Below, piece by piece: positions 1 through 9,700 of a stretch of 64,000 nucleotides of DNA. Under the pieces are notes generated by a model. The model saw only the letters and a program-made list of their open reading frames with translations, had not been told where the DNA came from and did not search any database. The position numbers were made by a program, and so were the translations under genes. Every line of letters starts with the position of its first letter. Positions within the stretch are counted from its first letter, which is position 1. Source of the stretch: CAYRFE01 sp964423645 [NCBI: uncultured bacterium] (GTDB taxonomy: Bacteria > Macinerneyibacteriota > Macinerneyibacteria > Macinerneyibacteriales); contig CAYRFE010000001.1 of the NCBI GenBank assembly GCA_964423645.1, positions 62,001-126,000 of the forward strand, written 5' to 3'.

Positions 1-554
1 TCTTCACGAAGAAGATCAAGCGAGCCGCACAAATAACCTGATATCGAACCGTCGGGTGCATAAATCGGTGCGGTCATAACAATGACCGCACGATCGCTGT
101 CAACCGGGATGAACGGGGTAGATATAAAAGGTTTTTTTGTTGTTTTCGAGATCATGTAGTAATCTCGGTAGGCAAAAGATTCTCCGATAAACTCTTTTAA
201 TATCGGAATTGACGATATCATTATTCCGTCTTTGTTCAAAATGAATAAGTGACGGTGAAAGATCGTTTGTATACCGGTACGATCTCTGAGCCAGCGGTAC
301 GATTTATTGTTATCACGCGTAACGTCAATCGGGGCTACTTTTGCGACATTGATGAGTGCGTTATGCGCGGTGATTACATTGCTGTCGAGGCCGTCGGCGA
401 TACTTGAAAGCATGGCAAATTGTTGATCAAAAATGAGCTTTCGTGTGGCATGTCGAAAAAAAACAAACTCTCCGCTCGCGAGAATCAAAAGCATGGTTCC
501 TACAAACAAACCTATCACTAAGATCAGGCGTTGTTTAATTCCTTTAAAACGCAC
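1..554 (-). CDS. Membrane sensor protein with extracytoplasmic Cache domain, 5' part only (runs off left edge)
   Basis: Reading the minus strand from a GTG at 552-554 gives an open frame of 184 codons to the window edge, so only the N-terminal part is present. A start-proximal AAGGAG lies about 4 bases upstream. Residues 10-28 (LILVIGLFVGTMLLILASG) form a membrane helix. The region after it looks like a periplasmic PAS-like/double-Cache ligand-binding domain: an alpha-helical lead-in, a HLFILNKDGIMISS strand, then RDYYMISKTTKKPFIS and VIVMTAPIY, the usual Cache pattern. Proteins of this kind are receptors whose cytoplasmic output (methyl-accepting, histidine kinase, GGDEF or other) lies at the C-terminus, which is outside the window, so the output type cannot be told. 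The gene is divergent from the TldD-like pair. Confidence 0.8.
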   Translation of the reverse strand, partial: MRFKGIKQRLILVIGLFVGTMLLILASGEFVFFRHATRKLIFDQQFAMLSSIADGLDSNVITAHNALINVAKVAPIDVTRDNNKSYRWLRDRTGIQTIFHRHLFILNKDGIMISSIPILKEFIGESFAYRDYYMISKTTKKPFISTPFIPVDSDRAVIVMTAPIYAPDGSISGYLCGSLDLLRE

Positions 555-761
555 AATACTCCTTATATACGATTATGCCACACATATGATGATAATACTC
601 CGAGTGATCGCAAACTGCAAGGAGAAAAACGGATAAAGAATCAGGTAGTTGCGCAAACCACAAAACATAGGGTGCATAATATATTATTCAGGCAGAGATC
701 GCAAACAGGTATTTATGAATTCCGGTCTTTGACGCGAACAATATTTTTCGAGAAAAAATAT

Positions 762-792
762 CTTGAGGTTAATGCAAATTAGTGTAATACTA
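762..792 (+). promoter_or_regulatory. Putative sigma-70 promoter for the TldD-like pair
   Basis: TTGAGG at 762-767, a 16-base spacer, then TAATAC at 784-789 (overlapping TACTAT 787-792). It lies about 90 bases upstream of the first TldD-like start, in the divergent gap with the Cache sensor. The match is moderate and the assignment is inferred from spacing alone. Confidence 0.4.
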
Positions 793-878
793 TGATTCGT
801 TTTAGGATGAAACGTTTTTACCCGAAGCACGTAATAACTACTGTACGCCTAGCGATAGAAATGAAAAAGGAGGCATTC

Positions 879-2582
879 ATGAAAAGATGGTATTGCAGAT
901 TAGGGATACTTATTTTTTGCGGACTTTGTAGTGTCCCTCTCTTTGCACAGGAAAAATTAATCACCGTATTGCAACAAGAACTGGACAGGAATATGAAGAT
1001 ATTGCGTTCACAGGAAGTTCCGCCGTATTTTCTCAGTTATCGTGTTGATGATATTCAGGAGACGGCAGTTGGAGCGACATTCGGTGTTGTATCAAATTCG
1101 TCACACGATCATACACGACATCTGACCATTGATATGCGAGTCGGTTCACCGGAACTTGACAATACGCATGAAGTCAGAGACGATTACAACAGTTACTTCA
1201 CACGAAACGAGACAGCAAAATTACCTGTTACCGATGGTGATCTATCAATTCGGCAAATCGTATGGTATGAAACGGATAAGTTTTATCGAAAGGCCGCCGA
1301 TCAATTTTCAAAAGTGAAAGCGAATATAGCGGTCAAAGTGAAAGAGGAAGATAAATCTATCGATTTCTCACACAATGACCCTGAGAAATATTATGAATCC
1401 CCGCTTTCTTTGTCTAAAACGAAGATCAATATGAAAGAGTGGGAAACAAAATTAAAAAAGTATTCAGCATTATTTCTAAACAATAAGGACATCATAAGCG
1501 GGAGTGTTTATTTCCGTTTTACGGTGATCCGTAAATATTATATATCAAGTGAGGGGACTTCCGTAGCACATAATTTCACACAAACTACACTATACGCATC
1601 CGGTATGGTACAAGCAGATGACGGTATGAAATTACCGTTAAGTATAAGTTATTTCGCGTATCAACCGGAAGACCTGCCGGCGGAAGAAACGGTTATGAAT
1701 GATGTGCGAAAACTGATTGAAAAATTGTCACAATTAAAAAATGCTCCCATCGTTGACTCATATACCGGACCGGCGATATTATCGGCAGATTCAGCCGGAG
1801 TGTTTTTTCATGAAATATTCGGTCATCGTACCGAAGGTTCACGTATGAAGAGTGAAAATGATGCCCAAACGTTTAAGAAAAAAGTAGGTCAGTCGGTGTT
1901 GCCGGTTGAGTTGAGTGTCGTATTTGATCCGACCATTCGGACGTATAACGGTCAAGATCTCAACGGGTCATATCTTTTTGATGATCAGGGAGTTCGCGGA
2001 AAACGTGTTAATGTTATTCAAGACGGAGTATTGAAAGATTTTCTTATGTCACGAAATCCTATAGAAAACTTCCCTCGCTCGAACGGGCATGGTCGTGCAT
2101 ACCCCGGATATCAGCCGGTATCACGTCAATCAAATTTGATCGTGGAGACCAAAAAACCATATACTGCGGCAGAATTAAAAGAACAATTGCGTGAAGAATT
2201 AAAAAAACAGAACAAAGAATACGGATTTATGTTTGCTGCGGTCACCGGTGGTTTTACGATGACCGGTCGATATATGCCGAATGCATTTAATGTCACACCG
2301 ACGGAAGTGTATCGAGTTTATGCTGATGGTCGTCCCGATGAATTGGTACGAGGTGTTGATCTTGTCGGTACCCCGCTTGCGATGTTTTCTCAGATTGCTG
2401 CAGCCGGAAATAATCCCAAAGTGTTTACCGGAACATGCGGTGCGGAATCGGGTTGGGTCCCGGTGACCGCGATATCGCCGGCACTTCTGGTGAAACAAAT
2501 TGAAGTTCAACGTAAGCGCAAATCTCAAGATAAACCACCGCTCTTGCAACGTCCCGATTTGGAACGTAGTGCGCAGCAATGA
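879..2582 (+). CDS. Secreted TldD/PmbA-family metalloprotease (catalytic member)
   Basis: 567 aa from ATG 879, chosen because AAAGGAGG lies 5-6 bases upstream and the protein then begins with a clean signal peptide (KRWYCRLGILIFCGLCS, cleavage likely after VPLFAQ). Upstream in-frame ATGs lack this fit. The TldD signature is intact: HEIFGH at residues 311-316 (HExxxH) and a late cysteine in TGTCGAESGWVPV near residue 520, which correspond to the two zinc histidines and the zinc cysteine of E. coli TldD. TldD/TldE normally form a cytoplasmic heterodimer that degrades unfolded peptides, such as microcin precursors or CcdA. This copy should act outside the cytoplasm. The next gene, 19 bases on, is a paralogue without the zinc site, so the pair probably forms the same kind of active/inactive heterodimer. 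Confidence 0.88.
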   Translation: MKRWYCRLGILIFCGLCSVPLFAQEKLITVLQQELDRNMKILRSQEVPPYFLSYRVDDIQETAVGATFGVVSNSSHDHTRHLTIDMRVGSPELDNTHEVRDDYNSYFTRNETAKLPVTDGDLSIRQIVWYETDKFYRKAADQFSKVKANIAVKVKEEDKSIDFSHNDPEKYYESPLSLSKTKINMKEWETKLKKYSALFLNNKDIISGSVYFRFTVIRKYYISSEGTSVAHNFTQTTLYASGMVQADDGMKLPLSISYFAYQPEDLPAEETVMNDVRKLIEKLSQLKNAPIVDSYTGPAILSADSAGVFFHEIFGHRTEGSRMKSENDAQTFKKKVGQSVLPVELSVVFDPTIRTYNGQDLNGSYLFDDQGVRGKRVNVIQDGVLKDFLMSRNPIENFPRSNGHGRAYPGYQPVSRQSNLIVETKKPYTAAELKEQLREELKKQNKEYGFMFAAVTGGFTMTGRYMPNAFNVTPTEVYRVYADGRPDELVRGVDLVGTPLAMFSQIAAAGNNPKVFTGTCGAESGWVPVTAISPALLVKQIEVQRKRKSQDKPPLLQRPDLERSAQQ

Positions 2583-2601
2583 GCGATGAGGAGGAAATAC
2601 C

Positions 2602-4389
2602 ATGAAAAAATTAACAATACTAATACTTGCGCTTCTTATCCTGGTAAGTGTATCATTTACGTTGTCCATTATTAATGAAGATGAAATAATTCTCACTGCA
2701 ATGAGGGAAGAATTGAAGCGAAGTATTGCTTCTCTTTCCATTGACTCACTCCAAAAACCTGCGTATATAAGCTATACTATCGCTGACAGTAAGACCATGT
2801 ATATCCAAGCACGTCTTGGTGCAATCATAAATAGTGACGATAATCCACTCAGAACGCAAGACGTAAGGGTGTTAGTGGGAAATTATGGGATGTCGAATGA
2901 AAATTATTTGGATTTTAATACGGTTTGGGGTAATTCTTCATATACTACATCACCGCGAGAATCATCCCATGATACTGTGCGAATTTCGTTATGGATGGAT
3001 ACCGATGCGAAGTATAAACGTGCTGCAGAATCCTATGAGAACAAAATTTCAGCACTTCAACAACAAAAAATAAACGAAGCGTTGAAACCTGATTTTGTCG
3101 CAGTGAAGCCGTCTTCTTTTCGTATCGAGAGAACTCCATATACGATCAATAAAGCCGCATGGGAGAAAAGAATTGCATCATTATCAGCTGTTTTTACTGA
3201 ATTTCCTGCATTACAAGCATCAGAAGCGGCATTATATGTATACGCTACGCAAGTATATTTTATAGACAGCGAAGGAGCGGTCGTGTCATATCCGTTGGCG
3301 ATCGTTGCATTCCGTGCGTGGGCAACCACCCAAGCTGATGACGGTGAACCATTGTTTGACCATGTCATTCATTATGTGACGTCAATCGATGAATTGCCTT
3401 CGGTCGATATTTTGCGTCATGAAATTCGAGCAATGGCGACACATTTGACTGCGCTTTCACATGCACCGATATTCAGTGAATCATATACCGGACCGGTGTT
3501 ATTTGAAGGCCAGGCAGCTGCAGAAGCGGTGATACAAAAGTTTTTTGCCGATGATAGTAGTTTGATCGCACTGCGAAAACCAATTTTGGCGTCAAAAGAT
3601 GTTGCCAGTTATTTTGATTCTCCACTTGAAAACACACTTGAATCCCGTATCGGGAAAAAGATCGTTGACAGAGGATTATCACTTACGATTACACCCAAAC
3701 GTACCGTATTCGAAGGTGTACGTTTGATCGGCGCAATGTCGGTTGATATGGAAGGTGTCGAGACGGATGAAAAAATCGTGCTTGTTGAAAACGGTAATCT
3801 TGTGACGCTTTTGAACGGGCGTACTCCGACCGAAAAAATACCGTCGACCAATGCGCATATGCGTCCGTCACTTGAGTATAATTTCTTAAAAAGTGATATC
3901 GGTCCGTCAGTTGTTTCTTTTGACGGTGATACTCCCGTAACCAAAGAACAATTGAAAAAGAAAATGATTGATACTGCGAAAGAAGAAGGCTTGGATTATG
4001 TGTATATCGTACGAAAACTTGAAAACAGAAGTGTTGCGTTGAGCAGTAATGCCGATAATTCAAAGAAGACTCTTACGAGGCCGCTTGCGTTGTACCGTGT
4101 CGATATAAACACCGGCGCTGAACAGTTGATGAGAACTGCCGAATTTGACGGGTTTACGCTGCGTGCATTTCGTCGTGTGATGGGAGTTTCTGATAAAAAG
4201 ATCGCATATAATACTTTGTTGCACAAAAAATCTCGGTCGTATTGGGGTACTACGACACTTAATGGAATGCCCTCTTCTTTTATCGTACCGGAAGGTATCT
4301 TGTTTGAAGAAGTGGATATTCAGCAGGAAAAGCGTTCGATCACTCCGAAACTGCCGATAGTGCCGAATCCGTTGACGATTAAAAAGTAA
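2602..4389 (+). CDS. Secreted TldE/PmbA-like paralogue lacking the zinc site
   Basis: 595 aa, start preceded by GAGGAGG with good spacing. Begins with a signal peptide (KKLTILILALLILVSVSF). It shares the fold and several landmarks with the preceding gene: SYTGPVLFEG matches SYTGPAILSA, followed by similar central and C-terminal segments. The HExxxH helix is replaced by KFFADDSSL and the zinc-binding cysteine near the C-terminus is missing. In the known TldD/TldE complex only TldD carries metal, and TldE is the inactive partner, so I read this as the TldE-like subunit. It is co-transcribed with the catalytic member and followed by a strong terminator. Whether it binds substrate or only shapes the groove cannot be told from sequence. 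Confidence 0.82.
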   Translation: MKKLTILILALLILVSVSFTLSIINEDEIILTAMREELKRSIASLSIDSLQKPAYISYTIADSKTMYIQARLGAIINSDDNPLRTQDVRVLVGNYGMSNENYLDFNTVWGNSSYTTSPRESSHDTVRISLWMDTDAKYKRAAESYENKISALQQQKINEALKPDFVAVKPSSFRIERTPYTINKAAWEKRIASLSAVFTEFPALQASEAALYVYATQVYFIDSEGAVVSYPLAIVAFRAWATTQADDGEPLFDHVIHYVTSIDELPSVDILRHEIRAMATHLTALSHAPIFSESYTGPVLFEGQAAAEAVIQKFFADDSSLIALRKPILASKDVASYFDSPLENTLESRIGKKIVDRGLSLTITPKRTVFEGVRLIGAMSVDMEGVETDEKIVLVENGNLVTLLNGRTPTEKIPSTNAHMRPSLEYNFLKSDIGPSVVSFDGDTPVTKEQLKKKMIDTAKEEGLDYVYIVRKLENRSVALSSNADNSKKTLTRPLALYRVDINTGAEQLMRTAEFDGFTLRAFRRVMGVSDKKIAYNTLLHKKSRSYWGTTTLNGMPSSFIVPEGILFEEVDIQQEKRSITPKLPIVPNPLTIKK

Positions 4390-4414
4390 AACGATCATTT
4401 TTAATTATTTTTGT

Positions 4415-4445
4415 AGAGACAGGTTTTTGACCTGTCTCTTTTTTT
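4415..4445 (+). terminator. Rho-independent terminator after the TldD/E-like pair
   Basis: Perfect 10-bp stem AGAGACAGGT (4415-4424) and ACCTGTCTCT (4430-4439) with a 5-base loop, followed by a run of seven T. The hairpin resembles TAGAGACG-type hairpins at 46511 and 52297, so it may have been recruited from a dispersed element. Confidence 0.9.
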
Positions 4446-4455
4446 AAATCGGCAA

Positions 4456-4487
4456 TTGACAAAGAAAACAACGTGCATTACTATAAT
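4456..4487 (+). promoter_or_regulatory. Promoter for the TlpA-like gene
   Basis: Consensus TTGACA at 4456-4461. A TACTAT box follows at 17-base spacing (4479-4484), overlapping TATAAT (4482-4487) at 20-base spacing. It sits between the terminator at 4415 and the gene starting at 4534, as expected for an independent transcription unit. Confidence 0.65.
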
Positions 4488-4533
4488 CACGTGAAATAAA
4501 TTGATACTAATTGCTAACTACAAGGAGTGTTGT

Positions 4534-5784
4534 ATGAAAAAGAGTTTATGTCTGCTGATTGTTTTTGTTGTGCTTTGTATATTGACTGCAACAGCTCAAG
4601 TATTTTCAGATGCAACATATGATGAAGATATGAAAAAGTTATCCTCCTCTAAAACATTTGAAGAAGGGGTTAATTTTTCGGAAGAGTTACTAAAGAAATA
4701 CGCGAATGATGATTCATTCAGAGTGATGGAAATCGCAAGTAAGGTATTTGTATACAATATTATGCTTGAGCATTTTGATAAGGCAATTATGGTTTTGCCG
4801 ATATATACACAAGCCGCAAAGAAAGTATCAATATCCGATTATTTCGATGTATGTAGGAATGTTGCACATACGTTAGCAAATAGAACTGATAAATATCCCG
4901 ATGCAGTTATTGATCATGCAAAACAAGCATTAAAATCCTATTCGAAAGATCTTCCGGTCCCTAAAAGACAAAAAAAATACATTACCAACGAAAAATGGAA
5001 AGATTACTTGAATAATTATTTTTTAATTTCAATAAAAGATTCACTGGGCTGGGGATATTACTATAAAAAAGAATATAAAAAAGCTTTGCAAAACTGGTCT
5101 GAACAGGAAAAGCGTTATTCGTTAATGCATAGAGGCATTGCATTCTATCATGAGAAAGAGTATGCTGGTGCATTTAAAAATTTGCACAAAGCGAAATTTT
5201 ACTATGATCTAGATGCAAAAAAATATCCTGAAGGGCTTGAAGAGTATTACACGAAGACACTGGAAAAATTACCCAAAAAATTTGGTATTGAAAAAGAGAA
5301 AACTATCATTGAATCAACAATAACACAACAGCTCCTGGCTAATCTCCCCCTATATGAGAAAAAACAGGATGTAATTCCCTTTATGCTTGATATTATCGGA
5401 GGAGAACATGTGTCAAACGATTTGTTGAAAGGTAAGATTGTTGTGTTGAATTTGTGGTCTGAGGGATGCGGATATTGTATTACTGAAATACCGGTTCTCT
5501 CAAAGTTACACAAAGAATATAGCGACAAAGGCGTAATGATAATCAGTGCCAATATCGGAGGAAAATATTCGATAGGTGATTTGCCGACTTTGAAAGAGGA
5601 ATACGGTCTTGATCATCCGATCGCTAATATGCCGCAAGAATTAAGTGACACATTCCCGAATGACGGAGTTCCGCAAACCTATATTTATGATAAGAACGGA
5701 CAGTTGCGTTATTATATGTTGGGATTTAAAAACGGTGGGTATATTGTTTTTAAAGCGCAGATAGAAGCCCTTTTGGCTGAATAG
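4534..5784 (+). CDS. Exported TlpA-like thioredoxin-fold protein with helical repeat N-terminus
   Basis: 416 aa from ATG 4534 (AAGGAG seven bases upstream). N-terminal signal peptide (KKSLCLLIVFVVLCILTATAQ). Residues of roughly 30-260 are helical and lysine/tyrosine-rich with TPR-like spacing (GWGYYYKKEYKKALQNW, YHEKEYAGAFKNLHKAKFYY). The C-terminal 140 residues are a redoxin domain with CGYC at residues 312-315 after VVLNLWSEG, then GVPQTYIYDKNGQL with the cis-proline. TlpA/ResA-type proteins reduce disulfides in the cell envelope. The redox partner is not in the window. It lies alone between its own promoter and a convergent pentapeptide gene. Confidence 0.85.
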   Translation: MKKSLCLLIVFVVLCILTATAQVFSDATYDEDMKKLSSSKTFEEGVNFSEELLKKYANDDSFRVMEIASKVFVYNIMLEHFDKAIMVLPIYTQAAKKVSISDYFDVCRNVAHTLANRTDKYPDAVIDHAKQALKSYSKDLPVPKRQKKYITNEKWKDYLNNYFLISIKDSLGWGYYYKKEYKKALQNWSEQEKRYSLMHRGIAFYHEKEYAGAFKNLHKAKFYYDLDAKKYPEGLEEYYTKTLEKLPKKFGIEKEKTIIESTITQQLLANLPLYEKKQDVIPFMLDIIGGEHVSNDLLKGKIVVLNLWSEGCGYCITEIPVLSKLHKEYSDKGVMIISANIGGKYSIGDLPTLKEEYGLDHPIANMPQELSDTFPNDGVPQTYIYDKNGQLRYYMLGFKNGGYIVFKAQIEALLAE

Positions 5785-5835
5785 TGTGCGTTTATTGTCA
5801 TATCTTTTGTTGCTTAATGGAGGATTGAGTGTCGA

Positions 5836-6396
5836 TTAGTCTATCTTAATATCGTATTTGTTCAATAAGCCGGGCAATCCTGTGAGTGAGAATCTGGTAT
5901 TTTTTAGGAAATTCACTTCAGGATTAAAGGAATAATTGACGGCAGTATGAAAATCTGTTCCCGATAAATTATTGTGTGAAAAGACGGTTTGCAAAAGATT
6001 GCATTCGGAAAACACAACGCCCGTAAGATCTGTATGCGAAAACTCGGCTTCCTGTATCGAACAGGACAAGAACTGCGTATTCTGAAAGTTTTTTTGTGCA
6101 AATACTGCATAATCGAGCACGCAATGGTCAAAAGAGACTGCCATCAAAAGATCATTGCACTCGCTGAAATTTACGCCGATGAGTTTGCAATTTTTAAACA
6201 TCACATTGTTTAACCGAGTTTGTTGGAATTCTACCATTCCGAAATTACACATTTCAAACGTGCAATCAGTAAAAAGAGTGTTGGTGCAGTTGCAACCGGT
6301 GAAAGTACAATTGATAAATATGATCGTTTCAAAAGTTTTATCGAAAAGTTTTTTTTCGGTAAAGGTCGCATTTTTTATAATTGACATGTCGTTCAT
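5836..6396 (-). CDS. Pentapeptide-repeat protein
   Basis: 186 aa using the ATG at 6394-6396, which has AAAGG upstream; an ATG at 6409-6411 would add five residues. The protein is built almost wholly of pentapeptide repeats with central F or L (FINCTFTGCNCTNTLF, FTDCTFEMCNF, VMFKNCKLIGVNF, VVFSECNLLQTVF), which form a right-handed quadrilateral beta-helix. Size and Cys/Asn-rich repeats resemble the McbG/Qnr-like group that can shield DNA gyrase, but most pentapeptide proteins have no known role and no neighbouring toxin or gyrase gene supports that here. No signal peptide, so likely cytoplasmic. Confidence 0.85.
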   Translation of the reverse strand: MNDMSIIKNATFTEKKLFDKTFETIIFINCTFTGCNCTNTLFTDCTFEMCNFGMVEFQQTRLNNVMFKNCKLIGVNFSECNDLLMAVSFDHCVLDYAVFAQKNFQNTQFLSCSIQEAEFSHTDLTGVVFSECNLLQTVFSHNNLSGTDFHTAVNYSFNPEVNFLKNTRFSLTGLPGLLNKYDIKID

Positions 6397-6411
6397 AGAA
6401 TTGCCTTTCAT

Positions 6412-6703
6412 GTGAATTTCACAAGAATTATACGAGTGTTTTGGCGGAGTGTCAACGAAACGAATAGATAAAAGTAACTTTTACAAAACTACTTTTTTGG
6501 GATTAGTACCCACCACAATCCCCTCTCATAGAATTTTGAAGTGTAATAAAATTGGAATATAGTTGTAAGTGTGACTCTACAGCCCTTTTCGGGAACACCT
6601 ATAAAGTGAGAATTTTGAAATATACAAAGTGCTCACGGTTGATGAACGTGTTATTTTACATTCCAAGGGGCATCGCGCCCCTTGGTGTGTGAGGTAGCAT
6701 ATG
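6412..6703. other. Intergenic region with decayed module-B remnant and a strong hairpin
   Basis: No gene is seen. At about 6474-6540 there is a degraded inverted copy of the module B repeat: TTTTACAAAACTAC followed by ACCCACCACAATCCCCTC, which matches in reverse the GACCTTTGCAAAACTAC end and the GAGGGGTTTGGGGTGGG core of better copies. At 6663-6685 CCAAGGGGC/GCCCCTTGG makes a 9-bp stem with a 5-base loop. It lies just downstream of the ABC permease on the minus strand, but no U tract follows it, so it is at best a weak terminator or a 3' mRNA stabiliser. Confidence 0.6.
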
Positions 6704-9700
6704 TTACTTGATCGTCACATTCTTTGTATTGTTCTGTAAATCTCGGTCGATAAACAAGTAATCGGGGTCGATAACTACTGAAGCGGGTTTCTGCGTGAGC
6801 TCTAACACAAGCGTTACATCATTTCCTTGAATCATGTGTTTTTTGCGGTACAGCTCTTCTTCTTTGTCGTTATACACGACAATAGTGACGGGTTCCGTGA
6901 TCGTCGCATCGGTTTCTTCGCCTTTTTCATCTGCATATTTTTTCGTTGCACTCATAGTGAGTGTAACCGAGAATTCCGTATCGGATTTCTTTTCGCCGAT
7001 TACTTTTTTGATCTCAAAATCGTATAAGGTGATCTTTTCAAGCAGATCGGTGACGAGTTGCTGATACTCCGGTTGTACATGTTTACGCAAGATCGTGATG
7101 AAATCGGTTGATATGGTATAAGGTGGTTCCTGAAAAGCCGTCGTTTTACAGTATTCCGCCATTGCCTTATTGATCCGTTCCTCGCCGATATAGTGTTGCA
7201 AACAATTCATTACCAGCACACCTTTTTGATAATGCAGATATCCTTGATTCTCATTGAGATACAAGGGGAGTTCTTTTTTTATCTCTCGTGACCGAGCACG
7301 CAAATACGAGTCGATGTCATAGCGTAAGTATTTGTTGGTGATTTTTGTGCCTTGTTCTTTAGCGGTTACCATAAGTGCTGAATATTGGGAGAATACCTCC
7401 GACATGAGCGTAACTCCCTGTACATTACCGCCGATAACCTGGTGTGCCCACCATTGATGCGCCATTTCATGCGCAGTAATATTAAACGGATAATCGACTT
7501 TTCCCGTGGTCACTTTTGCAATAAATCCTACGCTTTCAGAATACGGTATCATTGTGGGGAAACTTTGTGCATAGTTAGCGTAACGAGGAAATTCCACGAT
7601 TCTGATAACCTTATCAGGGTAGGGAGAAAAGTGTGTGGTATAATAGTCGAGGGATTTTTTCACTGAATCAATCATACGCTGTACATTATACGGATGTTTT
7701 TTGTCGTGATATATCTCGATCGCAACATCATTCCACACGTCTTTTGTGATCGTATAGTCTGCTGAACAGATTGCATAAAAATGCAGTACTGTGCGCTGAG
7801 GTGAGTAGCGATAATATTCACGGTCACCTTCGGTGCGATGTTCCAGAAGGTTGCCCGGCGCAACGGCGATCTGTCCTTTTTCAGTACCTATCGTGACATC
7901 ATAGGTCACCCAATCGGAATCGTTTGAGATATAGGTATTCATACGTGCATTCATATCATCAATGGATGCCATACGTTCTTTTGGTTCAAGAGCGTGTTTT
8001 TTACGGTATTTATCGGATTGAAGTTCGCCTTGTGTGTTATATCCCAGCGACGGGAAATAACCGCTGTTAATAAAGGTACCGTTTGCCATAACCCGAGAAT
8101 TTACTCCGTCGTGCGTAAAACCTTTAGGTTCTGACATTATTTTGAAATTCATGGTACACGTTTCACCGGGTTGCATCGGCTCTTTCAATGTATAGATCAT
8201 AAAGCCGTGCTTTTCATCAAACACCGTACGACTCACCTCACGGCCGAATGTATACTCGAAGGATGAATAATGAAATGCATTTTGTATAATGATTTCGCTC
8301 ACCGGTACTGTGCGTTTATTTTTCAATGTGTAAATACCGTCAGCGGTAAAGCGTTTTTCAGACGGGTATAACTCAACATGTACTTTTATATCAGTAATAC
8401 GTAATTGCGGATATTTTTCATACTTTTTGTATAATACTTCGTATTCTTTTTGTTTTATTTCACCGTCATAGCTTGTGGTAAAGGTGTTCAGAATGTTGGT
8501 ATTGTAAAAAATATATCCCCCCACGACAACCCAAATTGCACAGCTGATCACGCCTGTCATACGAAATGAACCGGAGAAGCGGTGCAACGCTTGGCAAAGT
8601 CGGTGTCTTCCCATTGCAACTTCTCCCCGAATACGAAAGGCGTATGCCAAAAGCGCTATAAGCAAGGTAAATAGCGCCCAGTAAAACAGATACGTTAACC
8701 AAGGCTGCCATGAATTGCCGAAACCGTTCATGTCCGAATAGGTATGATGAGGAAGATCGTAGATACGGTATAACGAGTGCTCTAAGCCGAATTGTGCGAT
8801 GAATTTCTTGATGAATAAAATAAAGATAACATAAAAATGTCCGGCATATTTATTATTGGCAATGGTCTGAATACTTATTGCAAGAGTTGCATACAACCAA
8901 TAAGCAGGCATTTGCAGTCCGAAAAGACTGGTGATATACAACATCGGTTCGTAGTTGAAATACCCTTTGAACGTTTGAATAAGCATCCCCGAAACCATAA
9001 CTATAGCTTGGAAAATAGCAATAATAACAAAAAGAGTGCCGATTTTAGCGGAAAATGGTACCCAATCGGGATGTGGAAGAGCATCAATGAATTTGGCTGA
9101 ATTGGTTCGGCGTTCAAACCATACCAATTCACCCGCGTAAAACACAATGATGAGGAGCATGAACATGGTAAACGATCCTGATGCCACGTCTAACATTGCC
9201 CAAGTCACAGGATAAATCTGTGTCTCATACATTTCTCCTGCAGTGCTTGCGACATACAACATAAAAACGATACCGATAAATGCGAAAACTGCAAAAAATT
9301 TATTTTTAAGAATTGTCAAAAGATAGATCTTTAACAGAGATGACCAGTTTTTCAGATTACCCCACCATGAAAAGTGTTGTGTCACTTTAGGTCTATTCGC
9401 AGGGATAATTGTAGGTTGAGAATGAGTGGTTGTCTTTTTGGTTTTTTCTTTCGGTGTTTTTTGTATCTTTAATGTGAATTGACGGTATGCTATAATAAGT
9501 ACAGTGCAGGCTATCATTATCCAGAGAATACGGTTGTATAAAAGATATGAAGAAAAGGGAACGAGACGCGAATTAATATCGTGGACAGTCCAATACTCGG
9601 TAACCGTACTTGCGGCAAACAACCCGAAAGGTTCTATTAAAGAGGCAACCAAGCGTTGTTTGATTTGCGAAACAATACTTGTTCCTATCAAATAACCCAT

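Noticed and set aside
2199-2741. 180-codon open frame on the minus strand opposite the TldD-like genes
   Set aside because: It overlaps two well-supported genes with conserved motifs and resembles no protein; it is a shadow frame.
5836-6396. Pentapeptide-repeat protein considered as a quinolone-resistance or microcin-immunity gene
   Set aside because: The fold is clear, but no toxin, gyrase or mobile context supports this; most such proteins are of unknown function.
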